Source: Candidatus Peregrinibacteria bacterium CG1_02_54_53 (lineage in GTDB: Bacteria > Patescibacteriota > Gracilibacteria > Peribacterales > Peribacteraceae). Taken from it: DNA of 64,000 nucleotides. Every line of letters starts with the position of its first letter. Positions within the stretch are counted from its first letter, which is position 1. A program made the translations under genes and the position numbers. The notes beneath the pieces were generated by a model. It worked only from the letters and a program-made list of their open reading frames with translations, was not told the DNA's origin and did not search any database. Of the stretch, positions 59,367 through 64,000 are shown one piece after another. The DNA lies in the NCBI GenBank assembly GCA_001872575.1, contig MNWP01000006.1, positions 20,942 to 84,941 of the forward strand. Direction: 5' to 3'.

Positions 59367-60164
59367 TTAGCCACCCACAGTATCGTAACGCCGTATGCCG
59401 GCGCGCCAGAGGAGGATGACTAAGCCAAAGAGAAGGATGCTCCACAGCGCCTGTCCGAGGAGCAGGGCAGAAAGCGCGGCAGACTGTGGATGCAGGATGG
59501 CATCCACCGGGCCGGAGATGCCAAACCTGAGCGGGAGCACGCGACTGATGCGCTCGAGCCAAGCAGGGAGCAGATCCAAGGGGAGGAGCCGGCCCCCGAA
59601 GAACTCCAGGATGAGCATGGCCAGAGCGAAAATGCTATCCGTTTTGATCACCCAGAAGGCACACATGCCGACCGCAGTACTGAGGAGGCTGAAGAGTACC
59701 AGTGAGAGGGGCATTACGATGATGGCATTGATGAGTGACGCGAATGAGAGCTCCGCAAAGACAGAGGGGAAGATCCACAAACACAGAAGCAGTGCGGTGA
59801 GCGCAGGGATCAGCAGGAGGACGATGCGCGCCAGAATGATACTCACGGTCGTTTCGAGAAATGTGAGCGGACGGATGAGCCACTGGTTCAGCGTGCCCAT
59901 ATGTACCATCGAACTCATCTCGTAATGGAACTGGATATCGGTGAAGATCCCGATGATGAACACGAGCAGGTAGTAGGCGATCATGTCATTCTCGGCCCAT
60001 CCGCCGAGGGCATCTGCCTGTGCGTGATCAAAGATCGCTTTCCACGCGAGCAGAGGGATCGTGAGCGGCAGAATGCGTTCCAGAAAGAGCTGAAGCCAGA
60101 ACTCCCGATGGAGGAGTTTCTGCTGCAGGTGCACCGAAATCGTGGATGCAAGCACTCGAATCAC
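59367..60164 (-). CDS. ABC-2 type permease
   Basis: 265 aa polytopic, adjacent to ABC ATPase and first permease. Confidence 0.85.
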   Translation of the reverse strand: MIRVLASTISVHLQQKLLHREFWLQLFLERILPLTIPLLAWKAIFDHAQADALGGWAENDMIAYYLLVFIIGIFTDIQFHYEMSSMVHMGTLNQWLIRPLTFLETTVSIILARIVLLLIPALTALLLCLWIFPSVFAELSFASLINAIIVMPLSLVLFSLLSTAVGMCAFWVIKTDSIFALAMLILEFFGGRLLPLDLLPAWLERISRVLPLRFGISGPVDAILHPQSAALSALLLGQALWSILLFGLVILLWRAGIRRYDTVGG

Positions 60165-60201
60165 TGGATGACTATACCTTGTTTTTTCGCATGGTGAAGG
60201 C

Positions 60202-60870
60202 CTAGTGAGCCTCTTCCATCAGGCGTGCAACGTTCTCTTCGAGCATCGTGAGGAGCAGGCGGTAGGCCTCGAGGTGTCGGCTTTGGCGCAATTCCTCGCG
60301 CTCAAGGAGTGACAGATAGAGTGCAGAGGTTTCGTTGAAGAGTGCCTGCCGGTATGCGGGAGCGCAGAAGTGCGCGGTTTCGAGATTATGCAGCCGGTCG
60401 GCCATCTTGATATGCAGCACGTAGGGGATGAGCGTATTGGCCTCGACCATTTGAGCGAGGTAGTCGCGCTCATGATCGTCGATAGACACACCCTTCGGCC
60501 GCTTGGGCCGCGTGAGCGCATCCACGGCAGCTTCCACTTCATTGCCGAATGTTGCGCGGATCTGCGGGAGCGTTGCCTTTCCATCCTCCACCGTATCGTG
60601 CAGCAGCGCAGCGACGTACGCTCCATAGGGTAGCTTCATACTCACGGACCGCAGGATCTGCAGCACGGCCAGCGGGTGGCTGAGGTATGCACGGCCATCC
60701 GCTCTCTTCTGCCCCGCGTGCGCACTGCGGGCGAAGGTGATGGCATCACGGAGGGTGAAGTAGTCACTGAGGGTGAGTGGAGCAGCAGGAGGGCACACAG
60801 GCGCCAGAGGATCCAAGTGGCACGCGACGATCGTGCAGGTTTCAGGCCGATGATGGAAGGTGGTTGCCAA
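60202..60870 (-). CDS. HD-domain phosphohydrolase (RelA/SpoT-HD-like)
   Basis: FARSAHAGQKRADGRAYLSHPLAVLQIL...AALLHDTVEDGKATL. Confidence 0.88.
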   Translation of the reverse strand: MATTFHHRPETCTIVACHLDPLAPVCPPAAPLTLSDYFTLRDAITFARSAHAGQKRADGRAYLSHPLAVLQILRSVSMKLPYGAYVAALLHDTVEDGKATLPQIRATFGNEVEAAVDALTRPKRPKGVSIDDHERDYLAQMVEANTLIPYVLHIKMADRLHNLETAHFCAPAYRQALFNETSALYLSLLEREELRQSRHLEAYRLLLTMLEENVARLMEEAH

Positions 60871-61009
60871 GTTGCTCAGTATGAATTCCCCGAAGGGGCG
60901 TGCATACTAGCGTCCTAAAAAATGAAATCGAGCAACTTTGGTTTACGGCTTGTTTAAGCCACCATACTTGCTCAAAAGGGCGTTCTGGGTGGTGGTGGAA
61001 CGTGGGTGA

Positions 61010-61579
61010 TTACTGCGGGGCTGCTTTCCCAAAATAGAACGAATTCCGAAGATCCGGGTATTTCTGCCATGCCTCAAATTTCAGAGTGCATCCTGCGCGA
61101 ATAACATCGTTCCGGATCGGGAGACAATCTGCGGCATTGCGGTTTCTGTGTGCGCGGAGCAAATTACACCAATCCGCTCGTAAAGGATCAGATTGCGGTT
61201 TACTGCACTCGTCCCATTCAAAGAACCCGGAATCCATGTGGTCTTTGTATTCCTGTGCGGTGACATCATTGATGCAGCTCAATCCATACTCACTCGGCAT
61301 CAGAAGCTCGCATGCGGAGGGGTCGAAGGTGAGTTTGGCGTAGGTATAAATGCACAATGCTCTTTGCTCCGCTGCAGAGGGAGCCATAATCTCAAACCAT
61401 ACCAGATCCCAGCATTCGCTGGCAGGTCTCTGATTCTTCACAAGATATTCAGCCAGATCCCATGGCATCCAGTTGACGTAGGGCCGATGCCAACCAAACA
61501 CAGCAATCCATCCGTAGGCGAGCAGCGCCAAGACAGTCAGAGCCAAGGAACCAGACACGAGTGGTGAGCGGAGCTTCAT
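61010..61579 (-). CDS. Membrane-anchored hypothetical protein
   Basis: N-terminal TM then Cys-containing soluble region. Confidence 0.6.
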   Translation of the reverse strand: MKLRSPLVSGSLALTVLALLAYGWIAVFGWHRPYVNWMPWDLAEYLVKNQRPASECWDLVWFEIMAPSAAEQRALCIYTYAKLTFDPSACELLMPSEYGLSCINDVTAQEYKDHMDSGFFEWDECSKPQSDPLRADWCNLLRAHRNRNAADCLPIRNDVIRAGCTLKFEAWQKYPDLRNSFYFGKAAPQ

Positions 61580-61580
61580 G

Positions 61581-64000
61581 CTAATTGCCTAGAATAGGAG
61601 AACCGTTTTCATCCTGTGCGTAAAACTGGTAGGCGGTTGCCAGCCATGCCTGCTTTCCTGCATCCGCCCCGCTCGTGAATGTCGCCAGCGAAGGGTGTGC
61701 GTAGAAATAGCCTTCCCAGCTGTCGGGGCGCACAGTGAATTCCGAAGCGTTCGAGCGGAGGTTCTCCGGAGAGAACCGGCTTGCGACGGCATCCCCGGGA
61801 TTCTCTTTTTGCCGCCTCAGGATTTCCGAAAAGAGAGAAACGGCAAATCCGTGCTCGCGGAACGCATCAATGACTTCGTCGGCAGTCTCAGCGCCCAGCG
61901 CTGAAAGGTAGCGCTGCGAAACGAGCATTTGCGCAGTAATGGCGTCCCACGAGTTCTGCTCGTAATTCTCGGGGGCCAGGATATCGAAGGCATACTTGGC
62001 CGTCAGTGCTTTTTCCCTGTTTCCCAATTCGCTGGAATGGAAGGCGTACGAATTCGCCGTGACATTGGCGAACGAGAAATTGGGATCCTCGATTCCTTTG
62101 TACTTCCCCCCGCCCAGTAGTCTGGAATCCGCTGCCGGATCCAGCGCAATCAAGGTCTGTACTCCGTTCGGTATCCGCTTGCCGATTTCGTATGCCACGT
62201 ATGTGCCCCAGCTATGACCGACAACGCAGATGTTCTGGGAACCGAAACCGGCGGCTCGAAGTTGATTCGCAGCCCACGTCCCCACACCTTCGATCCATCG
62301 TGATCCTTCCAGACCTATGGGCGTTCCATTATCAGCTGCTCCGTCATGCCAGTCCACGGTGACGACCTGCACACCCAGCGCCTGCAGGCTTCTTGTCAGT
62401 TCTGCGATCTGGCTACTCTCTTCGCTGTTGGCCCTCCCATGCACCACCACCCAGACGGGCTTTTGGGGATCAAGTCCGTTTTTAGCTTCTGGAAGGCGCA
62501 AGCCTGTATTTGAGTCAAACTCCGCCACACTCATGCTCACCGGCATCGTCACGCCACGCTCCGCAATACTGATCCGCCCTTCGATCTTCTGGGTGGTGTA
62601 GGGCCTGATCTCGTAGTGCACGGGGACGGTGGGCATAGTGACACTGCTTGTTCCGGTTGGATATGAAGTGATATCCCGAACAGCCAGGGTGTAGGTGCCG
62701 GCCGGCAGCACCGTGCTCACGGATTCTCCCGCAAAATCTACGCTCTTGCTGGACACATCTTTCTTGTCAGAGGAATACGAAATGCCGTTGCCGCTGAGGG
62801 TCAGTGACAGATTCGGATACTGCGGCATCGCGAGTCCGTAGCTCAGCCCCACCTTGTCGTCTTTGCCCGGTTCATCCGGTCCGAAGTCTGTCCACAGGTT
62901 CACCATCATGGGGCCCGTGAGCTCGAAGGTGATCTCACGCTCGCCGCCCTGAGGCATCTGCAGCATCGCTGTGTCGACCAAGTTGTCTGTGGCAGCGATT
63001 GTTCCAAGATTTCGCACGAGTGCCGCGATCACTTCGATCTCGGGATTCGCCATCACCTCCTCAGCAACAATCGTCGCATCCCCGCCGTTCTCCTGAGTGG
63101 ATTTTTCCGTTTCCGTGGCAATGAGATCGGCCTCTGCCTTTGTGATGACGATCTCCGTCATGCCACCGGCAACCTGCCGCTTCCGCTGGATGTTGGTCTC
63201 GTTGGCGGCTGCAACGACGACCCGCACGCGCGAGTCGGTGCCGTAGCCTGCGAACTGCTGAAAGAGCCGCGCGGCGCGCGCGAGCCTGCGTTGCTCGCTC
63301 CTATCCAGCTCTTCGGGCGAGTACCCGTCGGCCGTGTTCTTACGCAGCCCCAGAACGCTGATGTTCGTCAGACCGTCGTTGCGTGCAGCCATCCACTGTG
63401 CGTTCTGCTGACGGAGGTCTAAGTTGGCGATGAGACGCCGGTCTTCGGATTGCGTACGCAGCAGCTCCAGAATCTTGTCATCGACGATGTGTTTGGCTTC
63501 CGCGATGACCTGCTGTCTCGTCGGTAGTTTCACGCCGATGCCGGCCAGACGTCCCACGGCTTCCCAGTATCCTCGGTCAGTAATGAGTTGATCAAGCTCA
63601 AAGAGGAGCGGTCCTTCGGGTTGCCCCTGCCGGACGGCAAGGCAGACCTCCACGCCCTTCTGCATGATCTCGGCCACGGCCGCCGCGTACACGTTCAGAT
63701 CGCGGTCATAGCGGCCCATCATGTCCAGAATGACGCCGTTGAGCCAGTCGCGGGTATCGCCGCTGGGCCCGTTGCACCCGCCTTCTTGCCACATGCGCAT
63801 GACCGTTGCCTGAAAGTTCTCGGGCCGCCAGTCGGGATGCACGGTGAAGAAGTACTCGTGCATCTGTTCCATAGAGACGAAGAGCCCCGAGCGCTCGTAG
63901 AAATTCTTGGCTTGCACCCTGCCGAGCTCCACGTTGAGGTCGCTCACGCCGATGCCATTCAGGCCCATCTGCCTGCTCAAGAGCAATTCCAGTCGTTCCT
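61581..64000 (-). CDS. Large protein with PPC-like and alpha/beta-hydrolase (lipase-like) domains (partial, continues past window end)
   Basis: VWVVVHGRANSEESSQIAELTRSLQALGVQVVTVDWHDGA...NICVVGHSWGTYVAYEIG (GHSWG nucleophile elbow); reverse frame stays open to 64000 (ERLELLLSRQM...). Confidence 0.75.
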   Translation of the reverse strand, partial: ERLELLLSRQMGLNGIGVSDLNVELGRVQAKNFYERSGLFVSMEQMHEYFFTVHPDWRPENFQATVMRMWQEGGCNGPSGDTRDWLNGVILDMMGRYDRDLNVYAAAVAEIMQKGVEVCLAVRQGQPEGPLLFELDQLITDRGYWEAVGRLAGIGVKLPTRQQVIAEAKHIVDDKILELLRTQSEDRRLIANLDLRQQNAQWMAARNDGLTNISVLGLRKNTADGYSPEELDRSEQRRLARAARLFQQFAGYGTDSRVRVVVAAANETNIQRKRQVAGGMTEIVITKAEADLIATETEKSTQENGGDATIVAEEVMANPEIEVIAALVRNLGTIAATDNLVDTAMLQMPQGGEREITFELTGPMMVNLWTDFGPDEPGKDDKVGLSYGLAMPQYPNLSLTLSGNGISYSSDKKDVSSKSVDFAGESVSTVLPAGTYTLAVRDITSYPTGTSSVTMPTVPVHYEIRPYTTQKIEGRISIAERGVTMPVSMSVAEFDSNTGLRLPEAKNGLDPQKPVWVVVHGRANSEESSQIAELTRSLQALGVQVVTVDWHDGAADNGTPIGLEGSRWIEGVGTWAANQLRAAGFGSQNICVVGHSWGTYVAYEIGKRIPNGVQTLIALDPAADSRLLGGGKYKGIEDPNFSFANVTANSYAFHSSELGNREKALTAKYAFDILAPENYEQNSWDAITAQMLVSQRYLSALGAETADEVIDAFREHGFAVSLFSEILRRQKENPGDAVASRFSPENLRSNASEFTVRPDSWEGYFYAHPSLATFTSGADAGKQAWLATAYQFYAQDENGSPILGN

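Overview
The window looks like a Patescibacteria/CPR-type chromosome. That assignment is inferred from gene content and small-ORF style; TGA is used as a stop, so the code is standard. The backbone carries surface-glycan genes (GT2 and GT39/PMT-like enzymes, DegT aminotransferase, Gfo/Idh oxidoreductase, epimerase, rfbF-rfbG), ftsH, purB, ligA, pilT, an ABC-2 exporter and an HD hydrolase. A ~12.2 kb accessory island sits between a complete tRNA-Leu(GAG) gene (16860-16948) and an exact 18-bp copy of that tRNA's 3' end (29127-29144). I read it as an integrative element. It encodes a large serine recombinase whose ORF runs antisense through the tRNA, an AAA+-type ATPase, several small mobile-element-style ORFs, a Zn-ribbon protein, a thermonuclease, an SLH/metalloprotease pair, and a DUF4238/membrane/AbiV-like group. 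It also contains two intergenic regions with interleaved (pseudoknot-topology) inverted repeats. Other points of interest: a spermidine-synthesis plus MTA-salvage cluster (speD, mtnN, apt, speE) lies between two membrane sensors sharing a duplicated extracytoplasmic domain, one of them a TrmB-like HTH fused to two sensor copies with EF-hand-like loops. There are GIY-YIG genes tied to two different repeat types, a planctomycete-style N-terminal motif in an 837-aa protein, and recurrent -10 boxes 6-8 nt upstream of start codons, suggesting leaderless mRNAs. All calls come from reading sequence and motifs; no database search was run.
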